Origin: an uncultured Pseudomonadota bacterium
GTDB taxonomy: Bacteria > Myxococcota_A > UBA796 > CAJQPC01
DNA length: 44,316 nucleotides
NCBI GenBank assembly: GCA_913060515.1
Contig: CAJXRZ010000048.1
Location: 1 to 44,316, forward strand
Reading direction: 5' to 3'
A program made the position numbers and the translations under genes. This document shows positions 15,241-23,883 of the stretch, in pieces. How positions within the stretch are numbered: the stretch's first letter is position 1; each line of letters opens with the position of its first letter. A model generated the notes under the pieces. The model ran no database searches. It saw only the letters and a list, made by a program, of their open reading frames with translations, and was not told where the DNA came from.

Positions 15241-18200
15241 ATGTCCTCGCTGTTGATCCACCTCGCTCTGATCGGAACGGCCGCCGCCGCGGATCTGGAT
15301 GTAGACGGAGTGACCGTCACCCTGGACGGCACCCAGACCTACGACAACATCAGCGTCATCAACGGTGGCAGCATCGTGGTCACCGACTACGACGGCACCG
15401 GAACGACCGGCACCTTGTCGCTGGTCGCAGACAGCGTGACCATCGACGCGACCAGCAGCATCGTCGCCAGCGGTGCCGGCTACCGCGGTCAGTCCAACGC
15501 CGACGGCGAAGGCAGCGGCGGCGGCACAGGCGGCGCGCTCTTCGAGGACAGCGGCGGAGGCGGCGCGTACGGAGGGGACGGCGGCGACGGCGTTCAAGAC
15601 GACAACGCCACCACCGACGGCCTGGGCGGCACAGCCTACGGCGACGCCACCAGCCTGAGCATTGACATGGGCTCAGCAGGCGGCGCAGCGGGCAACGCCG
15701 ATGGGGACGATGGCGGCTTTGGCGGGAACGGCGGCGGCTCTCTGAGCATTCTGGCCACAACGGTCAGCATCGCAGGCACCATCGTGGTCGACGGCGACAC
15801 CGGCATCCTGACCAACAACGATGCAGCGGGCGGCGGCGCAGGCGGCGGCGTGCTCATCCAGGCGGACACCCTCTCTTGCAGCGGCAGCATCTCGGCCATC
15901 GGCGGCGACGGCGCCCAGATCGATGACGCGGGTGGCGGCGGCGGCGGCGGCGTGGTCAAGCAGTTCTACGACACCTCCGGCACCACCTGCACAGTGGATG
16001 TGAGCGGCGGAACCGGCCCGGGCGCAGCGACCGACGGTGGCGTTGGCGTGGACTCGGACGGCACCGTGGACTTTGACGGAGACGGCTACACCTACGCAGA
16101 TGGAGACTGCGATACCGCAGATGCAGCCATCAACCCCGGCGCGACCGAGATCGACGGAAACACCGTCGACGAGGACTGCGACGGACTCTTGGGCGGCTAC
16201 GACAGCGACGGCGACGGCTTGGACGACGACGACGAAGTCTTGATCTACGGCACGGACCCCGACAACGCGGACACCGACGGCGAGGGGCTGACGGACGGCG
16301 AAGAGGTGCTGACCTACGGCACGGATCCCAACGACAAGAACAGCGACGATGACGGCCTGAACGACTACCGAGAGGTCATCACCGAGGGCACCGACCCCAA
16401 CGACCCGGACACCGATGGAGACGGCCTCACCGACGGCGAGGAGGTCAAGCGCGAGGGCACCGACCCCTTGAACTCCGACACCGACGGGGACTCCCTGAGC
16501 GATGGGGACGAGGTCAACACCTACGGCACCGACCCCAAGGACACGGACACCGACGGCGATCTGCTCGATGACGGTGACGAGGTCAACACCCACGGCACCG
16601 ACCCCACTCTGGCCGACACCGACGGCGAGGGCTTGGACGACGGCGCCGAGGTCAACACCTATGGCACCGACCCCCTGCTTCAAGACACGGACGGGGATGG
16701 ATGCGATGACCTTGTAGAAGTCACTGCCGGCAGCGACCCCTTGGCCACCGACACCGACGGTGATGGGGTGGACGACTGCGATGAGCTGACCGACGGCAGC
16801 GACCCCACGAACACCGACACCGACGGCGATGGACTCACCGACGGTGAAGAGGATGCTCTGGGCACCGACCCCACCGACTCGGACACCGACAACGACGGCT
16901 TGGACGACGGCACCGAGGTGAACACCACGGGCACCGATCCCCTGCTCGAGGACACGGACGGCGACGGCCTGGGTGACGGTGAGGAAGTGAACACCACCGG
17001 CACAGACCCTCTGGACTCCGACACCGATGGAGACGGCCTGGACGATGGCACCGAGGTCGACACCACGGGCACGGATCCTCTGGACTCCGACACCGACGGC
17101 GACGGCCTGGACGACGGCACCGAGGTCGACACCACCGGCACCGACCCCAACAGCGCGGACTCGGACTCGGACGGCCTGAGCGACGGCGACGAGGTCAACA
17201 CCCACAGCACCGATCCCAACAACTCCGACACCGACGGTGGCGGCGTAGGCGATGGCACCGAGGTCGCCGACGGCACGGACCCGCTGGACCCCAGCGATGA
17301 CGTGATCAGCGGCACCGACAGCGACGGAGACGGCCTGACCGACGAGGAGGAGGACGCCCTGGGCACCGATCCTTCCGTCGCCGACACGGACGGTGACGGC
17401 TTGGCCGACGGAGACGAGGTCAACACCTACGGCACCGACCCCTTGGACGCCGACACCGACGATGACGGCTTGGACGATGGCGAGGAGGTCAACACCACCG
17501 GCACCGATCCTGTGGACGCCGACACCGACAGCGACGGCTTGGAGGACGGCGAGGAGGTCGACACCTTCGGTACGGATCCTCTGGTGGCAGACACCGACGG
17601 CGACGGCCTGGAGGACGCCGAGGAGGTGGACACCTACGGCACCGACCCCCTGAACGAGGACAGTGACGAAGACGGCCTGAGCGACGGCCGCGAGGCCCTG
17701 GAGACGGACACGGACCCCTTGGCGGAAGACACCGACGGAGACGGCCTGAACGATGGAGAGGAGGTCGATACCTACGGCACCGATCCCAAGGACCGCGACA
17801 CCGACAACGGCGGCGTCTCCGATGGCGTGGAAGTGCTGGTGGACGGCACCGATCCCTTGGACGGAAGCGACGACGGGCTGGATGCCACAGACACGGACGG
17901 GGACGGCCTGAGCGACGACGAGGAGGCGGCTCTGGGCACCAACCCCGAGCTGGCGGACACGGACGGCGACGGCTTGGACGACGGAGAAGAGGTCCTGGAG
18001 CAGGGCACGGATCCCCTGGACACCGACACCGACGAGGACGGCCTAAGCGACGGAGAAGAGGTCAACGACGAGGGCACCGATCCACTCTCCAAGGACAGTG
18101 ACGGAGATGGCCTGGAAGACGGCGAAGAGGTCAACGACATCGGCAGCGATCCACTCAACACCGACACGGACAGCGACGGTTTGGAGGATGGCCGCGAGGT

Positions 18201-18771
18201 CAACGACACCGGGACGGATCCCGTCGACGCAGACAGTGACGACGACGGCCTGGACGATGGCCGTGAAGTCCTGGAGGTCGGGACCGACCCTCTGGACGCC
18301 GACACCGACGACGGCGGTCGCAGCGACGGAGAAGAGGTCGACCAAGACGGCACCGACCCCTTCGAGCCCAGCGACGACTTGAGCGACCGGGACGGAGACG
18401 GCCTGAGCGACTACGCCGAGGAGAACACCTACGGCACCGACCCGGACGACGCCGACTCGGACGACGATGGCCTGAGCGATGGCCAAGAGGTGCTGGAGAC
18501 CAACACCGATCCAAACGACGCCGACAGCGATGACGGCGGCGTGAACGACGGCGATGAGGTCGAAGCCGGCACGGATCCCCTCGACGGCAGCGATGACTAC
18601 CCGGACACCGGCGATACGGGCACGGACACGGACTCCGGAGATCCCGACGTGGTCCCCTACCTGATCAGCGGTGGCGGCGGCATCACCTGCAGCACACAGC
18701 CCTCGACCGGGGGACTGGGCGCTGGTCTGCTGATGCTCTTGGGAGCCTTGCTGCTACGCCGACGTGACTGA
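15241..18771 (+). CDS. Giant TSP3-repeat surface protein with MYXO-CTERM-like tail (1176 aa)
   Basis: The order is: signal peptide (M-S-S-L-L-I-H-L-A-L-I-G-T-A-A-A-A), a beta-helix/Gly-rich segment (about 20-270) with long Gly/Asp runs, a putative metal-binding motif (I-N-P-G-A-T-E-I-D-G-N, about 300), then about 34 TSP3-type calcium-binding repeats of the form D-T-D-G-D-G-L-x-D-G-x-E-V-x-x-x-G-T-D-P (residues about 320-1115), a D-T-G-D-T-G stalk, and a tail with I-T-C-S, a hydrophobic helix and R-R-R-D. TSP3 repeats bind Ca2+ and make rigid rods, so this is probably a surface adhesin or spacer anchored by the C-terminal signal. AGGAG lies 5 nt before the ATG. The 3' end overlaps the convergent methyltransferase gene by 18 bases. 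Confidence 0.9.
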   Translation: MSSLLIHLALIGTAAAADLDVDGVTVTLDGTQTYDNISVINGGSIVVTDYDGTGTTGTLSLVADSVTIDATSSIVASGAGYRGQSNADGEGSGGGTGGALFEDSGGGGAYGGDGGDGVQDDNATTDGLGGTAYGDATSLSIDMGSAGGAAGNADGDDGGFGGNGGGSLSILATTVSIAGTIVVDGDTGILTNNDAAGGGAGGGVLIQADTLSCSGSISAIGGDGAQIDDAGGGGGGGVVKQFYDTSGTTCTVDVSGGTGPGAATDGGVGVDSDGTVDFDGDGYTYADGDCDTADAAINPGATEIDGNTVDEDCDGLLGGYDSDGDGLDDDDEVLIYGTDPDNADTDGEGLTDGEEVLTYGTDPNDKNSDDDGLNDYREVITEGTDPNDPDTDGDGLTDGEEVKREGTDPLNSDTDGDSLSDGDEVNTYGTDPKDTDTDGDLLDDGDEVNTHGTDPTLADTDGEGLDDGAEVNTYGTDPLLQDTDGDGCDDLVEVTAGSDPLATDTDGDGVDDCDELTDGSDPTNTDTDGDGLTDGEEDALGTDPTDSDTDNDGLDDGTEVNTTGTDPLLEDTDGDGLGDGEEVNTTGTDPLDSDTDGDGLDDGTEVDTTGTDPLDSDTDGDGLDDGTEVDTTGTDPNSADSDSDGLSDGDEVNTHSTDPNNSDTDGGGVGDGTEVADGTDPLDPSDDVISGTDSDGDGLTDEEEDALGTDPSVADTDGDGLADGDEVNTYGTDPLDADTDDDGLDDGEEVNTTGTDPVDADTDSDGLEDGEEVDTFGTDPLVADTDGDGLEDAEEVDTYGTDPLNEDSDEDGLSDGREALETDTDPLAEDTDGDGLNDGEEVDTYGTDPKDRDTDNGGVSDGVEVLVDGTDPLDGSDDGLDATDTDGDGLSDDEEAALGTNPELADTDGDGLDDGEEVLEQGTDPLDTDTDEDGLSDGEEVNDEGTDPLSKDSDGDGLEDGEEVNDIGSDPLNTDTDSDGLEDGREVNDTGTDPVDADSDDDGLDDGREVLEVGTDPLDADTDDGGRSDGEEVDQDGTDPFEPSDDLSDRDGDGLSDYAEENTYGTDPDDADSDDDGLSDGQEVLETNTDPNDADSDDGGVNDGDEVEAGTDPLDGSDDYPDTGDTGTDTDSGDPDVVPYLISGGGGITCSTQPSTGGLGAGLLMLLGALLLRRRD
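16201..18600. repeat. TSP3 repeat tract inside the surface-protein gene
   Basis: About 34 degenerate copies of a roughly 70-base unit encode the Asp-rich repeats. They are arranged in super-blocks: runs of copies end in G-T-D-P-L-D-x-S-D-D and the next block begins D-G-D-G-L-x-x-E-E-x-A-L-G-T-x-P, which suggests growth by duplication of multi-repeat blocks as well as single units. Confidence 0.85.
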
Positions 18772-19731
18772 GGCACGATCGACCATCAAGAACCCGATGG
18801 ACCCTGTGCTGTCGATCTGAACCCGGGCACTGAACTCCCGGTTTAGATCGCCGGCCAGGCCCAGGATCTGCTCCGGGCTGCGGCCAATGAGGAACCAGTC
18901 CATCACCAGCTCCAGGATGGGCTGGGTGTCGTGGTCGTCCAGGTAGTTGCCGATGATCAGCCGTCCACCTGGACCCAGTTGGCCTGCCAGGACCGTGGTG
19001 AGCAGCTTGGCGGGCGCTCTGGGCAAGTAGTCGTAGAGGCCCAAGCTGTAGACAAAGTCCTGCTCAGGCAGGCTGGCGGCCCCGCCACGGATGACCTCGC
19101 GCACCGACTGGCGGATGAAGGTGGCGTCCAGCTTGCGGCCGTACTTGGCCTGCGCTTCGGCGAGGCCATCCTTCGCCGCCTGCAGGGCTCGGGGGTCCTG
19201 ATCCAAGCAGGTCATCTTGGCGCGGTGAAGCAGCCAGGACTCATGGACCAAGTCCCGCAGCTCCCAACTTGAGCCGGAAGCGAGCGACATGGCCCGCCAA
19301 AGCCCGGAGGAGTAGGCCGCGTGGCGCTGCATCTCCAGGCCGATCCAACGGCGTCGTGCCCGCACCGCAGTGGAGCCGCGCAGCGCCGTGGAGAACCAGC
19401 CATGGAGCAGGTTGCCCATCGGGGTCTCGGCCTCTGGCAGGTTTCGGTAGCCCAGGTCCATCACGCCAAAGTCTCCGGCGTAGCCCAGGGGCTTCTCGTA
19501 GGCCCGCCGGATGCAGGGTGCCTGCAAGAACCAGGGGTGGAAGCGCGCTCGCCAAGCCTCCGATGCCTCGAAGACCTCCTCCTCTTCCAGCTCTTGTATG
19601 ACCCGCCAACAGCTCGTCACCGCCGCCGTCAACCTAGGCCAGGCCTGGGGTGGAGCGTGACGCTCAGGGTACTCATCCAGCTCCACAAGCAAGGCCTGCA
19701 GACGGTCTTCGGCGATGGCAAGCTCAGTCAA
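18754..19731 (-). CDS. SAM-dependent methyltransferase, PhcB-like (3-OH-fatty-acid methyl ester type)
   Basis: The 325-residue protein contains K-P-L-G-Y-A-G-D-F-G-V-M-D (about 80-92), P-M-G-N-L-L-H-G-W-F and a class I methyltransferase core with C-L-D-Q-D-P-R-A-L, F-V-Y-S-L-G-L-Y-D-Y and L-I-I-G-N-Y. The Y-A-G-D motif block resembles proteins annotated as 3-hydroxypalmitate methyl ester synthases (PhcB family), so a methyl-ester signal or a similar small acid is a possible product; the substrate here is not known. The start is a TTG at 19731, backed by GGAG 6 nt upstream and by lack of any alternative nearby. Its 3' end overlaps the TSP3 gene. Confidence 0.7.
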   Translation of the reverse strand: MTELAIAEDRLQALLVELDEYPERHAPPQAWPRLTAAVTSCWRVIQELEEEEVFEASEAWRARFHPWFLQAPCIRRAYEKPLGYAGDFGVMDLGYRNLPEAETPMGNLLHGWFSTALRGSTAVRARRRWIGLEMQRHAAYSSGLWRAMSLASGSSWELRDLVHESWLLHRAKMTCLDQDPRALQAAKDGLAEAQAKYGRKLDATFIRQSVREVIRGGAASLPEQDFVYSLGLYDYLPRAPAKLLTTVLAGQLGPGGRLIIGNYLDDHDTQPILELVMDWFLIGRSPEQILGLAGDLNREFSARVQIDSTGSIGFLMVDRASVTSA

Positions 19732-19815
19732 TCCAGACTCCGGTAGAGGGCGGCGAGTGTACCTCTTTGGACCACCTGCTTAAGATGGGCCCAGACCCAA
19801 AGCCGGAGGCACCCC

Positions 19816-20154
19816 ATGGCCACCCTGATCTGCACCAAGACTTGAAGCACCTGTCGCAAGGCGGTCGCCTTGCTCAACGACAACAACGTGGACTTCGCCT
19901 ACCGCGAGTACACCAAGAACCCACTCAGCGTCGCGGAGCTGACCCAGCTCTTCGAACAGCTCGGCAAGTCCCCCAAGGAGCTCCTGCGCAGTCGTGATGT
20001 CAAGCGCCTTGAGTTGGACCCTGATCAGGATGACGCAGCGCTGATCGCGGCGATGGCGAAGCACCCCCGCTTGCTCCAGCGGCCCATCTTGGTGGTCGGC
20101 GACAAGGCTGTCGTGGGGCGTCCGGTTCAGGACATGCTGGCCCTACTGGGCTGA
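19816..20154 (+). CDS. ArsC/Spx-like selenoprotein candidate with in-frame UGA (Sec-x-x-Cys)
   Basis: From the ATG at 19816, preceded by GGAGG at 19804-19808, the frame reads M-A-T-L-I-C-T-K-T, then TGA (19843-19845), then S-T-C-R-K-A-V and a full ArsC/Spx-like domain (V-D-F-A-Y-R-E-Y, L-L-R-S-R-D, Q-R-P-I-L-V-V-G-D-K-A-V-V-G-R-P) to the stop at 20154. The usual family motif here is C-x-x-C-R-K-A; the UGA stands exactly at the first Cys, giving U-S-T-C. A perfect stem-loop begins 10 bases after the UGA. Sec-containing arsenate-reductase-like proteins are known as a selenoprotein class. Product with Sec: 112 residues, a cytoplasmic thiol-redox protein. A gene caller that treats UGA as a stop would begin at the downstream TTG (19870) and lose the active site. 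A nonsense mutation or sequencing error is the alternative. Confidence 0.8.
19856..19873 (+). promoter_or_regulatory. Bacterial SECIS-type hairpin GCAAGGC-GGTC-GCCTTGC
   Basis: A perfect 7-bp stem with a GGUC loop lies 10 bases after the UGA, so the loop is 17 bases from the UGA. Known bacterial SECIS elements have their apical loop roughly 16-37 bases after the UGA with a G among the first two loop bases. Both conditions are met. Confidence 0.7.
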
Positions 20155-20200
20155 TGCCTTGCCCGGAGTCTTGAGCCTGCGTGCTGAGCCCCAAAGAGAA

Positions 20201-20229
20201 AACCCCACCCGGTGAGACCGGGTGGGGTT
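20201..20229 (-). terminator. Rho-independent terminator downstream of tRNA-Met
   Basis: A perfect 12-bp stem (AACCCCACCCGG / CCGGGTGGGGTT) with a 5-base loop is followed on the minus strand by TTTTCTCTTT. It begins 5 bases after the tRNA CCA end. It may also stop rightward transcription from the selenoprotein gene, although no T-run follows on that side. Confidence 0.88.
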
Positions 20230-20233
20230 GCGA

Positions 20234-20310
20234 TGGTAGCTCCGACTGGATTTGAACCAGTGACACCACGGGTATGAACCATGTGCTCTAACCAACTGAG
20301 CTACGGAGCC
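20234..20310 (-). tRNA. tRNA-Met (CAT anticodon), CCA encoded
   Basis: The minus strand folds as a cloverleaf: acceptor GGCTCCG / CGGAGCT, D-arm GCTC-AGTTGGTTA-GAGC, anticodon stem CATGG / CCGTG with loop TTCATAC (anticodon CAT at the normal place), variable loop, T-arm ACTGG-TTCAAAT-CCAGT, discriminator A and encoded CCA. The first acceptor pair is G-U. It is an elongator-type Met tRNA; an Ile2 (lysidine) tRNA also has a CAT gene anticodon and is not strictly excluded. It lies between the membrane-protein gene and the terminator. Confidence 0.93.
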
Positions 20311-20345
20311 AAAGCCCACGCCTTCTAATCGCTCCGTTCCGGCTG

Positions 20346-22007
20346 TCAAGGGTCTCGCAGCTGCCAAAGATCGGCCTGGGCACCCTGCACGACACGGCGC
20401 CCAATCGGCGCCAGCGCAGCCTCCAACTCCAAGCGCTGCTTTGGCTCCAGGACCGCGTGCACCACGACCACCTGGCGCTGAGGCAATCGGGCCCAGTCGA
20501 CGGCCTCTTCTCGCCCCCTCAAGGCGATGGGCTGGGCCAGCGGAAGCCGCGCTGCAACCGCCAACTCCAAGACGGCATCCACATCGGATGCCCCCTGCCC
20601 AAGCCCCAAGTCGTAGGCGTGCGGCACCTGGGCGCGGCCACCGTAGAGCAAGGCCTCCCCACGCGCCAATCCTGGCATCCACAGAGGAGGATGGCCCGAA
20701 GGCACGACCAAATAGGGCCCGCTTAAGGCCTCCACCACTTGGACATCTGTTGGGTCTGGCCGCGAGGGAAGGGAGAGATCAGGCCGCAGCAGCCAGAGCT
20801 CACCGCCCACCCCAAGGGCCAGAACAATCGCGAGGGGCCAGCGGTGCTGTAGCAGCTGGGCCCAGGCCATTGCAGCCAGTGCGCTGACCAAGAGCAGCAT
20901 GCGCGTTGGGTTTCCCAACACATCCATCAGCGGCAGACCACTGAGCAGACGCTGCAGCGGCCCCTCCAAGGCCTGCCCCCCTTGGCCAAAGGCTCGGGAG
21001 AGGCTGGGCACCCCGGGGCCCAACACAAAAAAGGCGATGCCCATCACAGCCCAAGGGCGGCTCTTTCGATGCCCCAAGCCCAAGAGAAGCCCCAGGCACG
21101 CCAGCACGCCGGCAGGCCAACGGGCGAGCACGCGCAGCAGCGGGGAGGGCTTGGCCTGCGGGCCCTTGGCCGGGTCGCTGCGTTCGGTGGAAGAGTGGGG
21201 TCCCGTGGGCCCTCTGTAGGTGGCACCGCCGGGGTACACAATGGGAGGCGGAGCAACCACAAATCCGCCTTCGTGGCCCATTCTGCCAGCGTCCCCTTCG
21301 ACGAGCGCGAGGGGGAGCAGCGCGCTGAGGTTGGCCGCCACACACACGCCCACAATGGCCAGCCAGGTGCGCCATCGTCGCCAGGTCAGCGCCGCCACTG
21401 GCAGGCAGGCCAGGGCCAGAAACACCGCAAAGTAGGGACTGCTGAAGGCTGTCAGCGCCGTCCAAACAAAGACGCCGATCCAGGCTCGGCGCTGCCCCTT
21501 CATGACTTGAATCATCGCCGCGGCGGCCAAGCAGGGCAGCCCCAGGCAAGCCATCTCCAGGACACAATCCTCCAAGTTCCGAAGCATCATGGGATTGAGC
21601 AGCAGCAGCAGTCCGGCGGCGAAAGAGGCTGAGGCGCGGGCGCCTAGACCTCGGGCGAGCACATAGGGTCCAAGCCCTGCCAGGGTGAGCAGCGCCAGGG
21701 CCACCACCGAGAAGGCCAAGGCATCTCCCAATGCTCCGACCATCGGCAACATCAGCAGATCGGCGATGGGCATGGCAGGCCAGAAAGGCCGACCATCGGG
21801 AAATGCGATGAGATCGGCGTGACCGAAGGGGGTCTCACCAGAGAACCATCGAAGGAGCTGGTGCAGCTCCCAGAGGCGCTGGGGGGCCTCGGAGTTTGCG
21901 TGACCCGGTAGGACGCCGGGCTGCAACCACTGCCGCAACAGGAACGCGGCGATCCCCAAATACAGGACCGTGCTTGCCCAGAAGGCGCGTCGATCCTGGT
22001 TGCTCAA
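20346..22007 (-). CDS. Polytopic membrane protein (GT-C/YfhO-like), 553 aa
   Basis: The protein has about ten hydrophobic segments, a large loop after the second (P-F-G-H-A-D-L-I-A-F-P-D-G-R-P-F-W), helices through residue about 395, and a soluble C-terminal domain of about 150 residues. The layout, with acidic residues in the early extracytoplasmic loop, resembles GT-C-type glycosyltransferases and YfhO-like proteins, but no diagnostic motif is certain. I use the TTG at 22007, because it overlaps the stop of the upstream gene as TTGA and yields M-S-N-Q-D-R-R-A before the first helix. The 3' end lies 35 bases from the tRNA-Met gene on the same strand. Confidence 0.65.
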   Translation of the reverse strand: MSNQDRRAFWASTVLYLGIAAFLLRQWLQPGVLPGHANSEAPQRLWELHQLLRWFSGETPFGHADLIAFPDGRPFWPAMPIADLLMLPMVGALGDALAFSVVALALLTLAGLGPYVLARGLGARASASFAAGLLLLLNPMMLRNLEDCVLEMACLGLPCLAAAAMIQVMKGQRRAWIGVFVWTALTAFSSPYFAVFLALACLPVAALTWRRWRTWLAIVGVCVAANLSALLPLALVEGDAGRMGHEGGFVVAPPPIVYPGGATYRGPTGPHSSTERSDPAKGPQAKPSPLLRVLARWPAGVLACLGLLLGLGHRKSRPWAVMGIAFFVLGPGVPSLSRAFGQGGQALEGPLQRLLSGLPLMDVLGNPTRMLLLVSALAAMAWAQLLQHRWPLAIVLALGVGGELWLLRPDLSLPSRPDPTDVQVVEALSGPYLVVPSGHPPLWMPGLARGEALLYGGRAQVPHAYDLGLGQGASDVDAVLELAVAARLPLAQPIALRGREEAVDWARLPQRQVVVVHAVLEPKQRLELEAALAPIGRRVVQGAQADLWQLRDP

Positions 22008-22264
22008 CCGACCATCGCCAAGGTCAACCCCAGCCCAAAGCTCGCCGAGAAGATCAGGGCCAGACCGGCCAAGCCCACCAGGCGCATCACCAAGCGAAGC
22101 CGGACGAGCTCCTCCTCGGAGACGTGCTCCTGAAACCAGTCTCCGCCCAGTCCGAAGGTGCGGAAGCAGAAGGCGATGACCACGTCAGGGCGCGCCAAAC
22201 TGATGAACACACCGGTAGCGATGAGTACATCCAGGAAAAGCAGCAGGGTCAGGGGCAGGCGCAT
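22004..22264 (-). CDS. Small membrane protein with two TM helices (86 aa)
   Basis: From the ATG at 22264 the protein reads M-R-L-P-L-T-L-L-L-F-L-D, with a first helix to about residue 24, an acidic soluble stretch (H-V-S-E-E-E-L-V-R-L-R) and a second helix near the C-terminus. A GTG two codons upstream (22270) is the other possible start; a TACTCT -10-like box at 22280-22275 lies just upstream on the minus strand. The family is not recognised. The stop overlaps the TTG of the next gene, so the two membrane proteins are probably coupled. Confidence 0.6.
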   Translation of the reverse strand: MRLPLTLLLFLDVLIATGVFISLARPDVVIAFCFRTFGLGGDWFQEHVSEEELVRLRLVMRLVGLAGLALIFSASFGLGLTLAMVG

Positions 22265-22398
22265 GGACACTCTCAGAGTAGCCTTTCGGACAGCCGGCGT
22301 GTGGCGCAGTTCCTTTGCGTGAGTGGAATAGGCGCGTCCACGCGAAAGGGAGGTGTAGCAGCCGTGGCGCTATTGGAGGCTAAACTCAGAAAACGGAC

Positions 22399-22417
22399 GC
22401 TCAGCCTAAACCTGAGC
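22399..22417. promoter_or_regulatory. Inverted repeat GCTCAG-N7-CTGAGC in the leader of the activator gene
   Basis: The 199-base gap 22265-22463 between the membrane-protein genes (-) and the NtrC-type activator (+) holds this 6-bp-arm inverted repeat and, 13 bases upstream of it, a TAAACT -10-like box at 22381. An activator that autoregulates could bind here. I see no gene in this gap and no sigma-54 promoter. Confidence 0.35.
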
Positions 22418-22463
22418 CGGCTGCAACCGTTCAGGGTGCACTGATCACCGTCTCGGGCTTGTT

Positions 22464-23837
22464 GTGTCCATTCCCCACATTCTGATTGTCGACGACGACG
22501 AGAGCCTGCTGCGCTTGCTGACCCACTGGTTGGAGAAGCAAGACTATCGGATCAGCGTGGCCACGCGCGCCGGCGCATGCCTTGCGCTTCTTGAGCACAC
22601 ACTGCCCGACGTGATCCTGCTGGATCTCAACCTGCCGGACCAGAGCGACCTGGACACCCTCCAGGCCATTCGAAAGCGCTGCCCACAGGTCCCCGTGTTG
22701 ATGTCCACCACCGAGGGTGAGGTGGAGACCGTGGTGCGTGCGATGCAGATGGGGGCCTGGGACTATCTGCAGAAACCCCTCCAGAGAACCAAGCTGCTCA
22801 CGACACTGGGCAACGCCGTGGACCGCGCGAAGACCACCCTGAAGTTGGTGGAGCTCACCCGCCTGGCGGACGGTGGACACCCACAGATCGTTGGCCAATC
22901 ACCGGCGATGAAGCGTCTGTTCTCACAGATGGATCGCGTCGGCCCGAGCGAGATCACGGTGCTGCTGCGCGGCGAGAGCGGGACAGGCAAAGAGCTCGTC
23001 GCAAAAGCACTGCATGAGTGCAGCTCCCGGAGCGCAGCTCCATTTGTCGCGGTCAACTGCGGTGCGATCCCAGAGAACCTCCAAGAGTCCGAGCTCTTCG
23101 GGCATGAAAAGGGCGCCTTCACCGGAGCAGCATCCCAGCGAAAGGGCCGGTTTGAGCAGGCAGAAGGCGGCACGCTCTTCCTGGACGAGGTCGCCGAGCT
23201 GGGCCCCAGCCTGCAAGCCAGTCTGCTCCGGGTGCTGCAGGAACGCACCTACTTCCGGGTGGGCGGCTCCAAGGAGCAGAACGCTGACCTGCGCATCTTG
23301 GCGGCCACCCACAGAGACCTTCGCGAGATGGTCAAGACCGGAGCGTTTCGCGAAGACTTGTACTACCGCTTGGCCGTCTTCGAACTGCTGCTTCCTCCGC
23401 TCCGGGAGAGAGACGGAGACCTGGTCTTGTTGGCCCGCTGCATCCTGGAGGAGATGGGTGCCCGACATGGCCGCGGCGTCGTGACCTTGAGCCCTGCGGC
23501 GCTGGAGAGCCTCAGCGCTCACCCATGGCCTGGCAACGTGCGGGAGCTCAGAAACGCCCTGGAGCGCGCAACCGTCTTGTGCGAAGGCGGAGAGATCCGG
23601 GTCCAGGATCTGCCAGCCCACATGCAGGGACAGGTCCCTGCGCGGACGACGATACCCAGCAGTGGTCCACCTTTCGATCTTCCGAGAACCGAGCCGGCGA
23701 CCCTCTCTGACATTGAACGTCAGACCATCCTTGAGGCGATGGAGGCCGCCGACGGCAACCTCTCTGAGGTGGTCCGGCGCCTAAACATTCCCCGAAGCAC
23801 CTTGTATCGCCGACTCCGAGCCTACGGAATCCGCTGA
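22464..23837 (+). CDS. NtrC-type sigma-54 response regulator (REC-AAA+-Fis HTH)
   Basis: The 457-residue protein has an N-terminal receiver (acidic D10-D12, phospho-acceptor D54 in L-L-D-L-N-L-P, K105), a sigma-54-interacting AAA+ domain (Walker A G-E-S-G-T-G-K-E at 171-178, the sigma-54 contact loop G-A-F-T-G-A at 218-223, Walker B L-F-L-D-E at 239-243, [10 protein letters not shown] near 355) and a C-terminal Fis-type HTH (S-D-I-E-R-Q-T-I-L ... [12 protein letters not shown]). All features needed to activate sigma-54 holoenzyme are intact. The start is a GTG at 22464 without a clear SD. A sigma-54 promoter begins 2 bases after its stop, and six more lie between 29.5 and 37.2 kb, so it is the obvious candidate activator of that set. 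Confidence 0.95.
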   Translation: MSIPHILIVDDDESLLRLLTHWLEKQDYRISVATRAGACLALLEHTLPDVILLDLNLPDQSDLDTLQAIRKRCPQVPVLMSTTEGEVETVVRAMQMGAWDYLQKPLQRTKLLTTLGNAVDRAKTTLKLVELTRLADGGHPQIVGQSPAMKRLFSQMDRVGPSEITVLLRGESGTGKELVAKALHECSSRSAAPFVAVNCGAIPENLQESELFGHEKGAFTGAASQRKGRFEQAEGGTLFLDEVAELGPSLQASLLRVLQERTYFRVGGSKEQNADLRILAATHRDLREMVKTGAFREDLYYRLAVFELLLPPLRERDGDLVLLARCILEEMGARHGRGVVTLSPAALESLSAHPWPGNVRELRNALERATVLCEGGEIRVQDLPAHMQGQVPARTTIPSSGPPFDLPRTEPATLSDIERQTILEAMEAADGNLSEVVRRLNIPRSTLYRRLRAYGIR

Positions 23838-23838
23838 C

Positions 23839-23855
23839 TTGGCACGCGTCTTGCT
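23839..23855 (+). promoter_or_regulatory. Sigma-54 promoter (TTGGCACGCGTCTTGCT) for the FIST/hybrid-kinase operon
   Basis: Both elements are consensus (TTGGCACG and TTGC) and the GG-GC spacing is 12. The predicted start is near 23866, giving an 18-base leader with AAGGAG before the ATG at 23884. CGTCTT and AAGACG around the -12 box form an inverted repeat. Confidence 0.85.
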
Positions 23856-23883
23856 TCTGTAAAGACGTACCGAAGGAGCCCCG

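Noticed and set aside
15673-17205. 510-codon minus-strand frame with Val-Gly-Val repeats opposite the TSP3 gene
   Set aside because: Antisense shadow of the Asp-Gly-rich repeat codons; no SD, low-complexity product, better protein on the plus strand.
16201-18600. CRISPR-like array
   Set aside because: The repeats are coding TSP3 units that are degenerate and contiguous, without unique spacers.
19870-20154. Short ArsC-like frame starting at TTG 19870
   Set aside because: It lacks the redox motif and an SD; the correct start is the ATG at 19816 with the in-frame UGA read as selenocysteine.
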